This document shows positions 11,880 to 22,814 of a DNA stretch of 64,000 bases, piece by piece. The stretch spans positions 160,204,328 through 160,268,327 of the forward strand of contig NC_092806.1 in the NCBI RefSeq assembly GCF_040954645.1, written 5' to 3'. The stretch's first letter is position 1, and the number at the start of each line of letters is the position of its first letter. This DNA is from Diabrotica undecimpunctata (lineage: Eukaryota; Arthropoda; Insecta; Coleoptera; Chrysomelidae). The position numbers were made by a program, and so were the translations under genes. The notes under the pieces were generated by a model. That model did no database searches. It saw only the letters and a list, made by a program, of their open reading frames with translations, and was not told the DNA's origin.

Positions 11880-12800
11880 ATTAAAACAGAAGACGGAAAT
11901 ACATTGATTCGTGTTAAAGTGATTCAATCTCTATCTAAGATTTTTTTTAAAATAGCACTGTTGCCTCCCTTCTGGTCACAGCTGTAGATTTGCAGCACGC
12001 TCAGCAGGAAGCTATGGACTTATAATTGTTGTATTCACAATATAAAAACCAGATCTTCAACGATGTACCTTTGGAATGAAAGCATAGGGAAGTGTGGATC
12101 ATGTGAAATTGTTAGTTGTTGTTTTGAAATTTTGTGTGCAAGCTGGTAGCTGGTATCAAGAAAGTGATCTTATTTAGTGATAACTGTTCTGGATAGAACA
12201 AGAAAACATTTTGTACATAATTATACATAATTTTGGAAACATTGAAAAAGAAATAAGACAGTCCACAGTGTATTTTACATTAAAAAAACAAAAACAAAAC
12301 CTGACAGTCGGCTTTTGTTGAGTTGGCCCTTCCTATCGGGGACGCCGCATGTTATAATTTGTGGTGTCTTTCACATAATATATTTAGTCAAAACTTGAGA
12401 TGCCATAAAGAAGTTTTAGAACGACATTATAAATAAGAATAAGCCGTACATCTACTAAAAGATGTTTTTTTTTCTAAAAATGTTTAGATTTTTAGTGAAA
12501 CATATTCAATTGGTGGAATTATCAGGCCAAACGTTCAAGATCCTCTTAATGGTTTAACTTTTGCCTATAAGAACGGATAAATCTAAATTTACAGATTACC
12601 AGGGCCAGGGTCAACAGACTATGTATATTTATTATCATTTATATTCTGTAAAAATGTGTGGGAGATTACAAGTTCAAATCAGCTTTCAATTTTTTATTCA
12701 ATCTGATAAAATACGAGATCTATGTGAATTTGTGGATTTTGGAAAAAGAGTTGTGCACTAAAACGACGTGGAAAATTTAGGGGCTGGTACGTAGATGGTA
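11880..12800. other. No recognisable gene
   Basis: AT-rich sequence up to the left end of the hAT element. One short ORF (12561-12761) has no recognisable motif. Confidence 0.4.
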
Positions 12801-12996
12801 TTGTTATAAATAGACTTCGGCAAATATGCAAATAAAAATGTAGAAAATATGCGCATAAATATGCACGTGTTTACCCGAAAATATGCAAATATTTTACAAA
12901 ATATGCATACAAATAAATAAAAAAATCGTAAAATAGTAACAATTTTATTTAAAAAAAAAGTGTACATAACTACATCATTTTTAAGTATGAATAAAC

Positions 12997-15085
12997 TTAT
13001 TTAGAATTATGGTAACAATAAATGACCAAGTGGTGTTCAAAATTTTCTAACAAAAACTTGTGGCTTCTGTCTGAGTACATATATTTATATATGGAAAAAC
13101 TTCGTTCAACATCAACTGATGTAACGGGAGCATTTTTCAAACTAACCAAAACATTTGGTTCTAAATTAATTGTTTCCGAAATATTTCCAGCTAGAACACT
13201 GACTACTTCAGAAAGAATATGGTAACCTTTATTTTTTTCCATAGTAGCTTCAAATTTTTTTAAAATATCTTTTCCAATATTACTTCTAACGTTCCGACAA
13301 CATGACGCACATTCTTTTATTAATGCTGTACTTTCGAACAATGACAGTTTTGGTGATTCTAACTGAGTAATTGTTTTTTGAACAAAACTAAAATTTGATT
13401 TTATAAATGAAAGTTCTTGTTGAAGCAAGTTACTCTGAAAAGTTTGTTTAGAATTCAAAAGAGATTGGGAACTTTCATCTGTTAACGTATCAATTATGTT
13501 ATTTATTTTAACAAAATGATCTGCATAAAAATTAGCTGCTTCTAACCATGTTCCCCATCGCGTTAAAATAGGTTGTGGTGGAAGAGGAATGTTAGGTAGC
13601 ATTTCTTTATAAAGTTGAATTCTTATAGGAGATTTAAGAAATACTTTTTTGACACTGGATATCATGGTATTTACAAGAGGAAACTTTTTTCGTATTTCCT
13701 CTGCAACTCTGTTTAATCCATGCGCTACACAAGTAACATGTATTAAATCTGGGAAAAATATTTTTAAATTTTGTCCTGCTTTCACCATATAAGGAGCAGC
13801 ATCCGATAAAATAAGCAGTAATTTATTAGAAGGAATAGTTGTCGGAAGAAAAAAAGTTGCTAATGTTTCTTGTATAAAACGCGAAATTGTTAAAGCATTT
13901 GTTTTCTCAAGTTGCTGGCATGAAATAAGATGAGATTTTGGTAAGGTATCTTCTTTAAGAACACCAATCAATAAATGAGCAATATACTTTCCTGAGGAAT
14001 CAGTGGTTTCGTCTACAGATATGTAAAAATAATTATCTGCAATTTCATCCTTAATATTAATTAACACCGACGAGTATAGCCCGTTCACATTATTTCTTCT
14101 TAGAGACCGATCACTTGGAACATTAAGTTTGCAATATTTTTTTAGAAACGAACTAAAATTTACATTTGCTAATTTTGAAAGCGGTATGTTTGCAGACACT
14201 AATGCGCGACACAAGTCTTCATTAAAAGTTTCTTGCTCATCTAATTTTTTTGAAGTAGATTGGAAACATTTAGCCATTGAAGTTTGATGTTTTCCTCCTA
14301 TTTTTCCTTTTTTTGCAATGTGTGAAGCAGTTCTCACATGTTGGTCTATCTGAAATTTCTTCTCACATGCTATCTATAAATAAAAATAAAAACCTGTATT
14401 TTAACCCAACCTTTAAAATATAAAAATATACAAGGTGTTTTTGGTTAATCAAATAACTGGTTTGGAAAAAAAAACACTCGCTAAGTGTTTTAAATGCAGT
14501 ATTAATCCACAAATTAGTTTTTGTTACTAACCATTAGTACATCATATAACTTATTTTAAAATTCAACAAAAGTTTTTTTTTTGTTAATTCAATTACAATA
14601 AAAATAATTGTGTTTTAGAATAGCTGACTTCATAAAAAAAAGTAAAGGTGAAAAATTTTTCTAAATACACACCATTGTATTGTACCATGGACAATTTTTT
14701 CTCACTAAAGGAAGCTATTTTTCATTTAAAAACAACCTACGAGTACTAAATTTCAAGTAAATACGTTTATTGGTTTTAAAGTTATTGTTGTTATTAACTA
14801 AAAGAATTTAATTGTTTTTAATTTTAACACCCTGTATCTCGAAAAGTAAATAAGTTTGACCCCTCATTAACTATATCGTTTTGTTCAATTTTTCGAGAAG
14901 TATCTACAGTCAAACGTTGTAAGTGTCATTTGGAAACACCCTGTATGTATGAAATATTAGATATTTAATAGAAAATATTAGATACTTACAATTTTGCTAC
15001 AGACTGAACAGTAGATTTTTCCCATATCCATAGACAGCTCTTTATAAGGTTTAATCCAAGTTGAACCACTGGTTGTTTTAGGCAT
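12997..15085 (-). CDS. hAT transposase (CGGBP1-like/BED type), two exons, no stops
   Basis: Exon 1 is 15085-14990 (32 codons from ATG) and exon 2 is 14373-12997. The intron 14989-14374 begins GTAAGT and ends TATAG, in phase 0, giving about 490 residues. The junction rebuilds a small zinc finger: CSVC at the end of exon 1, then CEKKFQIDQHVRTASH with two His, the BED/C2H2-like DNA-binding pattern. Core features (my numbering) are FYISVDETTDSSG with Asp at about 153, ILSDAAPYMVKAG with Asp at about 223, HVTCVAHGLNRVAEEIR, LTRWGTWLEAANFY at about 302, and the C-terminal SVDVERSFS with Glu at about 455. These fit the hAT catalytic triad and dimerisation region. No frameshift or stop was found. It would cut and paste its own element from the 20-bp TIRs. 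Activity is inference. Confidence 0.82.
14431..14945. mobile_element. 515-bp insertion inside the hAT intron, TACARGGTGTTT ends
   Basis: The segment starts TACAAGGTGTTTTTGG and ends GGAAACACCCTGTA, an imperfect terminal inverted repeat with TACA at both tips. It is AT-rich with no ORF. It also contains AACACCCTGTATCTCG internally, a motif common at ends of insect interspersed repeats. Removing it would leave a hAT intron of about 100 bases, so it is probably a MITE-like passenger. Confidence 0.55.
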
Positions 15086-15667
15086 TATAAAATCACAATC
15101 TTCCTTTTTGTTACGCACAACGAGTGTTTACGCTTTGAATATCAAAACAAAAATGATTTACAAATCTGAGCATCAAATTAGAAATGTTTAGGTACCTAAT
15201 TCAATAAACTGGGAGATTTTGGAAAATCCCTAAATTAGGAACAAAACTATTAGCCGTTTACCTGCTGTTAAGATACAATAAATTGTAGATAGATTTGGGA
15301 ATTAGATCATAAAATGCAAATGAGCGAACCCTTAGCGATTATCCAATAACTGAATGCCTCGGTGACCGAGACTTTCTAAGAATGTTGAGGGCTACTTAAA
15401 TTGATCTTCTTTGAAATTGTAAATGTTTTGTACCTGTAGAGATTACGTACTTAGATCATTTCTTGATTAAAATGACTACAAAATTTTATACAAGAATTGA
15501 AATAAATTGGTATGTTTAAAAATTTTCAAATACAGTATAAAAATCTGAACTTTTATGCACTTTATGCAAACTTTTATACAAATATGCCAAAATATGAAAT
15601 ACTTGCATAAAATATGCACAATATGCAAAATATGCAATATGCATATTTGCCGAAGTCTAGTTATTAG

Positions 15668-16860
15668 CATAAGAAAATACAAAAAGTGATAAAGATATAC
15701 ATAGTGTGAAGGACTAACAAAACAAATGTACTATTACGAATTAATAGTAATTACGAACTATTCCTTCGATAACTCTGGCGAGAAAAATGAACTTTTACTC
15801 ATAGCTGCAAATAATTATTCAAATTTAAATGGTTGCAATAAACAATCAAAGACAATTTATAGGTTTAGGTAAAACTAGGTAAAAACTTACCGCTGGATCT
15901 AATTACCATGGTTTGCACTACGAAACAACGAACAAAACCAATTCAATATGCGTGCATGGGTTCACTTGCCGGGTTACGTCTTTTCCTCTTAACGACTGGT
16001 GTTCTTGTGCTTTTACCGGGACGCATTCCACGAGCCCGATGGCGGTACTTATAGGGATCGTAGGAATACAGGAAGGAAAAATGTTTTTATTAGTTCACAC
16101 AATCATATTTGAATTTAAACACATAGGCATATACAAAATGTCAATTACATAATAAGGTATACAATATATATTTTAATTATTGATTTATTGTGTTCGCTAA
16201 AGCTTCGCGTTAGTCTACAGTACCGCCTACTGTATGACTTTTTTTTTGACGAAAAAAAAACTTGTACTTGTTGTACATTAGTTTATTTGTAAAGTTCTTC
16301 AACGTTTTTGTAAGAAATTTTTAACAAAAGTCTTCTTCATTCCAGGAATAGGTATTTGTTAGCCTATTAAGCACCAGACTTGCTTTTTGATACTGTATAT
16401 CCGTGTATCCATCTTTAGACGTAATAATTTACCTGTCTTTTTTTAATTGAACAAACCTTTTAAAACCAGTAAATTAAAAATAAAAAGAAACTATCCACAA
16501 AAGACTTAGTACTTAAACAAAGTTCTTTAATATTCAAATAATGCTCGAAGAATAATTAGCTGAGGGAGAATTCAAAACTGTACCAATATTCTAATCGGTT
16601 GTTTTTCTTTACATTCAACACAACATAAATTGATGCTAATGGAACACTTTATCTACTCTACTGTCTAGCCCAGATGGTGAATTCAATTCGAGCACAAGTC
16701 TACTAGAGATGTAGGGCATATTAAAAAACTGTTCTTTGGAAAAGACAACGATAATATTTACAAACAAAATGGGAGAGTGTTTTCAGGTGTTATTATTGTG
16801 TCATTTTTTATTGGATGAGTTCACTTAATATTACTTTTTGAAATATTAAGAAATATAATA
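15668..16860. other. No recognisable gene
   Basis: AT-rich DNA between the hAT element and the piggyBac remnant. The ORF at 15913-16152 has no recognisable motif. Confidence 0.4.
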
Positions 16861-16861
16861 T

Positions 16862-17446
16862 TTAAGTTTGAACTATTTGAAATATAAATATAGCCAATTG
16901 AAATAATTGGCAATGGGGAATTCTATGTCCAAATTTCAAAATTATATGAAAATCCTGTGATTCCTGAGAGAACCCACATCTTGTATCCCCATTTATGAGG
17001 CTTTTTGATAAGTGTTCTTCTACAGGTATCTGCAAACACGATCTTTTTATTTGTTCGATCAGGGACGAGATTTTATCACTATCTTCAAAATACAGTTCAT
17101 CTACATTTCGCACAGTTTTTGAAGGACGCCATGTCATATGACTTTTTTTGATAGATTTTTGTTTCGTAGGTAGTTCAGTATCCGATTCATCGGTTGATAA
17201 ATCATCATCTTCATTATCAGAATCTTTTTGACTGTCAATGATTACTCTAGCCTTGGTGGTTTGTGCAGCTAACGGTTCAACGTTATCTTCATCAGGTAGT
17301 TCCGAATCTTCACTTTCAGAAGGAATCTGTCGTAACTTATAGGGCTGAATAGTTTTTGCTTTATTGTTGTAAAACGATGTTGGAATACTCTCAAATTCAT
17401 CCATTTTTTTTTCTGAAAAGAAAGTTACATTAAAGAAGTCTACCAA
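16862..17446 (-). pseudogene. piggyBac transposase N-terminal remnant
   Basis: The acidic, serine-rich leader (MDEFESIPTSFYNN, then SESEDSELPDEDN and SDNEDDDLSTDESD) leads into TWRPSKTVRNVDELYFEDSDK, which resembles the start of the conserved region of a piggyBac-derived transposase lineage. The frame loses homology after about residue 140 and the DDD core is absent. The likely start is the ATG at 17404, because the preceding bases (CTTTTCAG on the minus strand) look like a 3' splice site. Upstream on the plus strand, 17770-17815 holds GTTCCC-containing inverted motifs and a TTAA, possibly the element's terminus. No opposite end was paired. Confidence 0.55.
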
Positions 17447-18300
17447 CTTGCAAAAAACAAACTATAAAATATTTCCTTATTTCAGTGTCAAAATTTACCT
17501 TTAGCGCACAATGTTCCTGTACGGGAACAGTAACAATTTCTGTCAAATACTAACAACAACAAAGTAAATTTATTATTTCAATATATCAGTAGATCCTTAC
17601 AACACTTATAAACGCATATTTAATTTTTATTTCTCAAACTTACCTTTAGCTAATATTCGAAAATAAAATACACGTGCTACACTAACAACCTACTCCAAGG
17701 TCACTTCAAACAAAACTGCTATTTATTCAAACAACCGATGGGTATATCAGCAACACAATACACATCTAAGAACGAATGTTCCCAAGAGGGAATAAGATGT
17801 GTACGCGGTTAAAATTGTCGATAGCAAATACTCATGGAAATTTTATATTTTGAGTTCCCATTTGGGCCCTTTAAAACGTTTCCTATACATTTTACACAAA
17901 AATGGTTAAAATAAAAGTTGTAGATCTTAAAAATTTCTTTAATTTATGAGTCTCTAAATTGAAATACATAAACAATTGACCGAGATAATTCCATCAAACC
18001 CGTATTTTCGCAGTAATTTATAAACGTTAACAAATTTGTTTCTTACATAATGACATGTAATGTAACTACTTGATATTATAGCAATTAATGGATTATTGAA
18101 GTGTGCTAAATCTCAGCTAGATCGATCAAATAGTTTGTAAGTTATTCAATTTGTTTAACCAGAGAGCGATTATTTAAACAGCTGTACCTGCCCAAACAGT
18201 GATTCTAGAGGTATATGGCAGATTGAAATCGATTCCTTGAGGATTCAATTTTAAGATATCTAAGAACGAACCAGAAAACCAAAAGGCAGAACCAAAAGAG

Positions 18301-18735
18301 CAGTAGGTGGCGGAAAGATGTGAAATTGAACAATTGCATAAAAAATACGACTTACAAAATGTACCTAAAAATATAAACGAAATAACAGGCAGAAGTCACA
18401 AAAAGATCAGTGGAATACTTAAAGAGAATGTCAATCAAATCATTGTGGGAGTTGAAAAAAAAAAAATAAACTGTAGGAAAGAATACGTTACGAACCTATT
18501 TAACGACGAATGGCCAGAGCGACCCCCACAAGCCAATGAGATTAATGAGAAGATGAGCATATCATCACTAAAGAAAAGGTAAAAGTCTTAATACAGAAAG
18601 ATGGCAAATCCGTTGGGTCCGATGAAGTACATGCCGAAACCCTGAAACTGTTCAACACCATTTACAAAACTGGAAAAATTTACTCAAACTGGCTGAATTC
18701 AACTTTATCACCTTACCCAAAAAAGCTCGATGTTT
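18301..18735 (+). mobile_element. RTE-like LINE fragment (linker to RT start)
   Basis: The open frame at 18307-18582 reads EIEQLHKKYDLQNVPKNINE, then RSHKKISGILKENVNQIIV and KEYVTNLFNDEWPERPPQ, the endonuclease-to-RT linker of an RTE-type LINE. After a frameshift, DGKSVGSDEVHAETLKLF follows at about 18600-18650, then TGKIYSNWLNSTL.PYPKK near 18675-18725, where the homology stops abruptly. No RT catalytic motif remains. Confidence 0.7.
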
Positions 18736-18739
18736 TTAT

Positions 18740-19750
18740 TCTATAAAACATACTTCTCGATTTGTTTAGCACGATTTGTCTAACGACAGAAACCGTGTCA
18801 TTACAGGATGTTACTGAGAAGATTCAAACATTTCTCAGAAGAGTGAAAGACATTATTTTATAGAAGGAAAATGAAGATCTAAGACAAGAAATTAATATTT
18901 ACTCATTCAATGAGCAAATTAAAGAATACGGAAAAAAATATAAACAATATATGTTTCAGTGTTAGTCTGTATTTTAGATTTTGAGAAACGATTGTAAATA
19001 AATGTTGTAAACAGTGTTTACTACTACTTTAAAGCTAATAATTGTAGTCTCACAATGACAATTAAAGAAGTTGCTTAACATAACAACGTTAATATAATGT
19101 TAGTGCCTCTACATCCTCTCTAAGAATAAGAATCTTGCTATAGAGTACGAAACACTCTCTTTGGTAAACTAATAAGAGGGAAGATGAACAGTAAGTGGTT
19201 AATAGAAGGCTGCATGAATAAAGGAGCTCAAGGAATCTGGGATATTCATTACTCTCAAGATAACCAACGCAGCTTCATTATCAATTGTTACGAGAAATAA
19301 TTTAAGGTTCTATGTTGGCCAATGTAGCTGACGATAATGGGTGTCTTAGTATCAAAGGAAAAAACTGACTTAGCAACGTATATAGATAAAAGAGTAATAG
19401 AGTACAGTACGAAACAACATAAAATAAAATAGCAATTAAAAAATGTTTTTCATACTAGTTACTTTGGAACCGACTACGGCAAATCGAAACAATTCGAAAA
19501 ACATTCCCATCGCAGTCACACTAACAATAATGTAACAAGAATGAATATGAATCATCTTCATAATTGACATCTTGAATGGAGATATTAAACTCTACGAATT
19601 TTCTCAAGATATCCTCGTAATAGTAAGAGTTGTTTGTTTTACTAACTTTGAATACGACATTCACTATTAATATTTTAAAAGCATTTCTTTTTAAATATGA
19701 ATTTTAATGGGTAATATTTACATTTCATTCAGAAATACACGAGTTTAAAA
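18740..19750. other. No recognisable gene
   Basis: AT-rich sequence with no supported coding region or paired repeats. Confidence 0.4.
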
Positions 19751-19754
19751 ATAA

Positions 19755-20205
19755 TTATAGAACATCCAGCATGAACACATGAATGGCAAAACATGATTCA
19801 AAATTTTCGTAATGCTTTGAGCTAAAATCATAGCCAAATTGAAGTATATCGTTTATAGAGGAGCACGTGATATAAGAGCAAAGTAAAATTCCACTAAAAA
19901 CGTCCTTCGGACGACCAATTCTTCCACCACTAGATCCAAACATGTAACGAGAAAATAAATCAAAATTGACAATTATGGCCATAAACATCGAGGGCAATAT
20001 TTGCACTTTGCAGTGAGCAGGAAATTTTGTCTTAACTGTGTAAAATCCACAAATGTGACATATTGTGCTTACAAGAGACTCACAGTGACACGCCAGCACA
20101 TAGAAAGTGACCGCAGTGAACGTTGAGTAAACGCAGTTTATCACAGAACACCCAAGAGCTCCATCATGGTGGGGAGAGACATTGCTGTAACCGCCGAAGT
20201 AGGAG
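19755..20205 (-). CDS. Unassigned ORF with hydrophobic segments
   Basis: About 150 residues are open from roughly 20205 down to a stop at 19755. The reading frame continues further right only because it runs into the neighbouring LINE tail, so the true start is unclear. Three hydrophobic stretches are visible: CSVINCVYSTFTAVTFYVLA, ILPSMFMAIIVNFDLF and VFSGILLCSYITC. This is one of few ORFs here without TE motifs. The spacing of His/Cys and the pattern near FGYDFSSKHYENFES loosely resemble insect odorant-receptor exons, but I recognise no diagnostic motif. It could be a chemoreceptor exon, another membrane-protein fragment, or chance. Confidence 0.25.
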
Positions 20206-20214
20206 CCTGATTTT

Positions 20215-21790
20215 GTCTTCATCATCATCATTCTGTCTTTACAACCCTGCGTGGGTCCTAGCCTCCTCAAGAATTTTTCTCCAGTCGTCCCTATCTATCG
20301 CCTTTCTCCGTCAAGCACGTATTTCCATACTTCTCATGTCTTTATCGATGTTATCAAGGAACCTTGTTCTGGGTCTTCCTCTTCTTCTCTGACCAACGGG
20401 TCTATCAAGGAGCGTTTTTCTAGCTGGGTCATTTTGTTCCATCTGCATTACATGTCCTATCCACCTCAGACGTCCTATCTTAATATATTTTACGATATCA
20501 GGTTCCTGGTATATTCTATAAAGTTCGAAGTTGTATAGTCTTCTCCACACTCAATTGTCATTCACTGCTCCATAGATTCGCCTTAGTACTTTTCTTTCGA
20601 AATATCCTAACATCTTTTCATTATTTTTTGTTGGAGTCCAGGTCTCTGAACCATATGTTAGGACTGGGCGTATTATTGTTTTGTATAGTTTTATTTTTGT
20701 ATTTCTCGATATAATTGTGGATTTGAGGAGGAGATTGAGCCCAAAACAGCATCTGTTGCAGTAGTATTATTTTCAGTGTTAAGGAGCGCTCCAAGGTATA
20801 CAAATTCGTTCACTGCTTCGATGACGTCGTTTTCTATAACAAGTGGTCGTAGGATTTGTGGTTGCGTGCTTATTTTCATATACTTCGTTTTGTTGGTGTT
20901 TATTATTAAACCCATTTTTGTAGCTGATTCTTTTAATCCTACATACGCCTCTCGTACAGCCCTTTCCGTTCTCCCAACAATATTGATATCATCAGCATAT
21001 GCCAGGATTTGCACTGATTTATTATATATTAAACCAGTGGTTGTGATTTGTGACATACGTATTACTTTTTCCAGAGCCAGATTGAACAGTATACAGCAGA
21101 GGGGGTCTCCCTGGCATAGCCCATTATTTATTTTAAAAGGTTCAGACAGTTCCTTCTGAATTCGTATTCTACACTCAACTTTTTTAAGAGTTGGTTTTGT
21201 TAAATTTACCAACTGATTTGGTATTCCTAGCTCTTTCATTGCTTTGAACATTTCTCTTGTATTCACATAGTCGTAGGCTGCTTTGTAGTCTATAAATATG
21301 TGATGAGTACCAATGCCATATTCCAATGTTTTTTCCAAAATTTGTTTCAGGGTTGCAATATGATGAATTGTCGATTACCACCTTTGAAACCAGCCTGGTA
21401 TTTTCCTACTATCCGTTCTGCATATGATGCCATATGGTGACATAGTACTGTGGAAAATATTTTTCATGCTGCATTTAGTAGCGTAATTCCTCTGTGGTTA
21501 GAGCATTCAAAGATATCTCCTTTTTTGTGTATGGTGCAAAGTAGTCCAATATTCCAACCATTGGGGAGGAGTTTCTGTGTCCATATTTCTTTTAAAACTT
21601 GCTGTAATACCATAATGGTAGCATAGCCACCTTCTTTATATAGTTCAGCTGGAAGATTATCTATTCCGGGTGATTTGTTTCTGGCTAGGAGAGGGAAGTA
21701 GACTTCCCTCTCGTTTGCTCCCCTTACCTCATCTCTTGCGTCTTCCAGGTTTTCTTCTTCTTGTAGAGAACCTCCAAAAAATTAAGCGTC
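20215..21790 (-). mobile_element. RTE-like LINE, 5' truncated, with (ATG)n tail
   Basis: Right to left: a frame at about 21740-21660 resembling the block before RT, then GWNIGLLCTIHKKGD and NHRGITLLNAA at about 21560-21470, QAGFKGG near 21390, and an open block at 21338-20691. That block has THHIFIDYKAAYDYVN, GLCQGDPLCCILFNLALEKV, LAYADDINIVGRTE (an intact YADD) and EFVYLGALLNTENN. The C-terminus at 20550-20311 reads RLRWIGHVMQMEQNDPARKT and RRRGRPRTRFLDNIDKDMRS. The tail is ATGATGATGATG on the minus strand (20217-20231). Several frameshifts interrupt it. The end at 37293-37653 is a related copy. Confidence 0.78.
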
Positions 21791-22810
21791 TCAAAAAACC
21801 AGATTCATCCTCGGGGATTTCGATAGCCATAATCCATTGGGGTTATGCATCAACTGATAAAAATTGAGATCATGTGGAAGATTGGGCTGAACAAAACAAC
21901 CTGGAACTGTTGCACGATCCAAAACTACAGTATTCGTTTTAAAGCAAAATATGTAAGAAAGGCTACAACCCGAATCTCACCTTTATCTGCATGTCTTGAG
22001 GGGACCGTTGAGTTAGAAAAGTATACTAAAAAAGAACAAAGGCCCGTGGGAAATGCCTTCACCGAGCTTGTAAAAAGACATAATGGCAAAATACACACAA
22101 AAAAAATCCATTTAGCGAAATTGTGGCGAAGATGTAGATGACAGATTGCAGCATATACCGAGCGCGTCAAGACAAAAACGATGGAGTGAGACAGTAAGTA
22201 AAATAGACATGACGCCCAAACAGTAAGCATGCTTGGAATATCATCAAAATACTTAACGGTTATTCCACATAGATAAAACAACCATGCGCAGTAACGCCAA
22301 CTTAGATAGCAATCAACTGCTGTTGAATGGCAAAGCAAACCACTGATGTAAAGCACCGAAAATTAGAAGAAAGCAAGAAGAGCTGAAAAAGAACGAGGAC
22401 GTCATAAAAATAGAAAATCTCTGGGGTGAATGAAATCCTAACAGACCAGATAAAGCACTTAGGACCAAAAGCAAAACAATGGGTACTTGATCCATATAAC
22501 AATTTTCGGTCTACAAACCCGATTCCAAAATCGTGGCGCAAATCAAAAGTGAGAGCCTTTCTGAAACCTGGGAAAGACCTCGTACTATCAGGTAGCTACC
22601 ATCCGATATATCTATGTCACGTGTATAATTTATATGAACACAACGCCTTATTTTACACAATTAGATACTAAATTAACTCCTCAACAAGCAGGCTTTAGAC
22701 CAGGCAAATCCTGCACACGCCAACTACTAAACCTAACAGAGTCCATAGACGAGCGATTCAAGCAGGAAGAGAGAGTGGGGTAGCCTTGATATACCTCACG
22801 GTGGCATAAT
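21790..22810 (+). mobile_element. Jockey/I-type LINE fragment, degenerate
   Basis: Starting right where the minus-strand RTE ends, plus-strand frames read VEDWAEQNNLELLHDPKLQ (about 21870-21930), the endonuclease tail. Later come an open block at 22426-22671 with ILTDQIKHLGPKAKQWVLD, NNFRSTNPIPKSWRKSKV, AFLKPGKD and a decayed SYRPI.L, and then QAGFRPGKSCTRQLLNLT near 22687-22740. It ends abruptly before the RT catalytic motifs. Frameshifts and stops are frequent. The two elements abut tail-to-head with no gap. Confidence 0.72.
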
Positions 22811-22814
22811 AAAA

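Larger units (their letters stand above)
12811..15659 (-). mobile_element. hAT-superfamily DNA transposon, near-complete
   Basis: The ends are a perfect 20-bp inverted repeat: TAGACTTCGGCAAATATGCA at 12811-12830 and its complement at 15640-15659. The flanking 8-mers GTTATAAA (12803-12810) and GTTATTAG (15660-15667) match at 6 of 8 positions, consistent with an aged 8-bp hAT TSD. Both subterminal regions are rich in ATGCAAA/ATGCATA motifs, likely transposase-binding or structural sequence. Inside is one transposase gene on the minus strand with an intron that itself contains a 515-bp insertion. Confidence 0.85.

Noticed and set aside
21925..22356. 143-residue minus-strand ORF
   Set aside because: Antisense to the Jockey/I-type LINE fragment, with no domain of its own.
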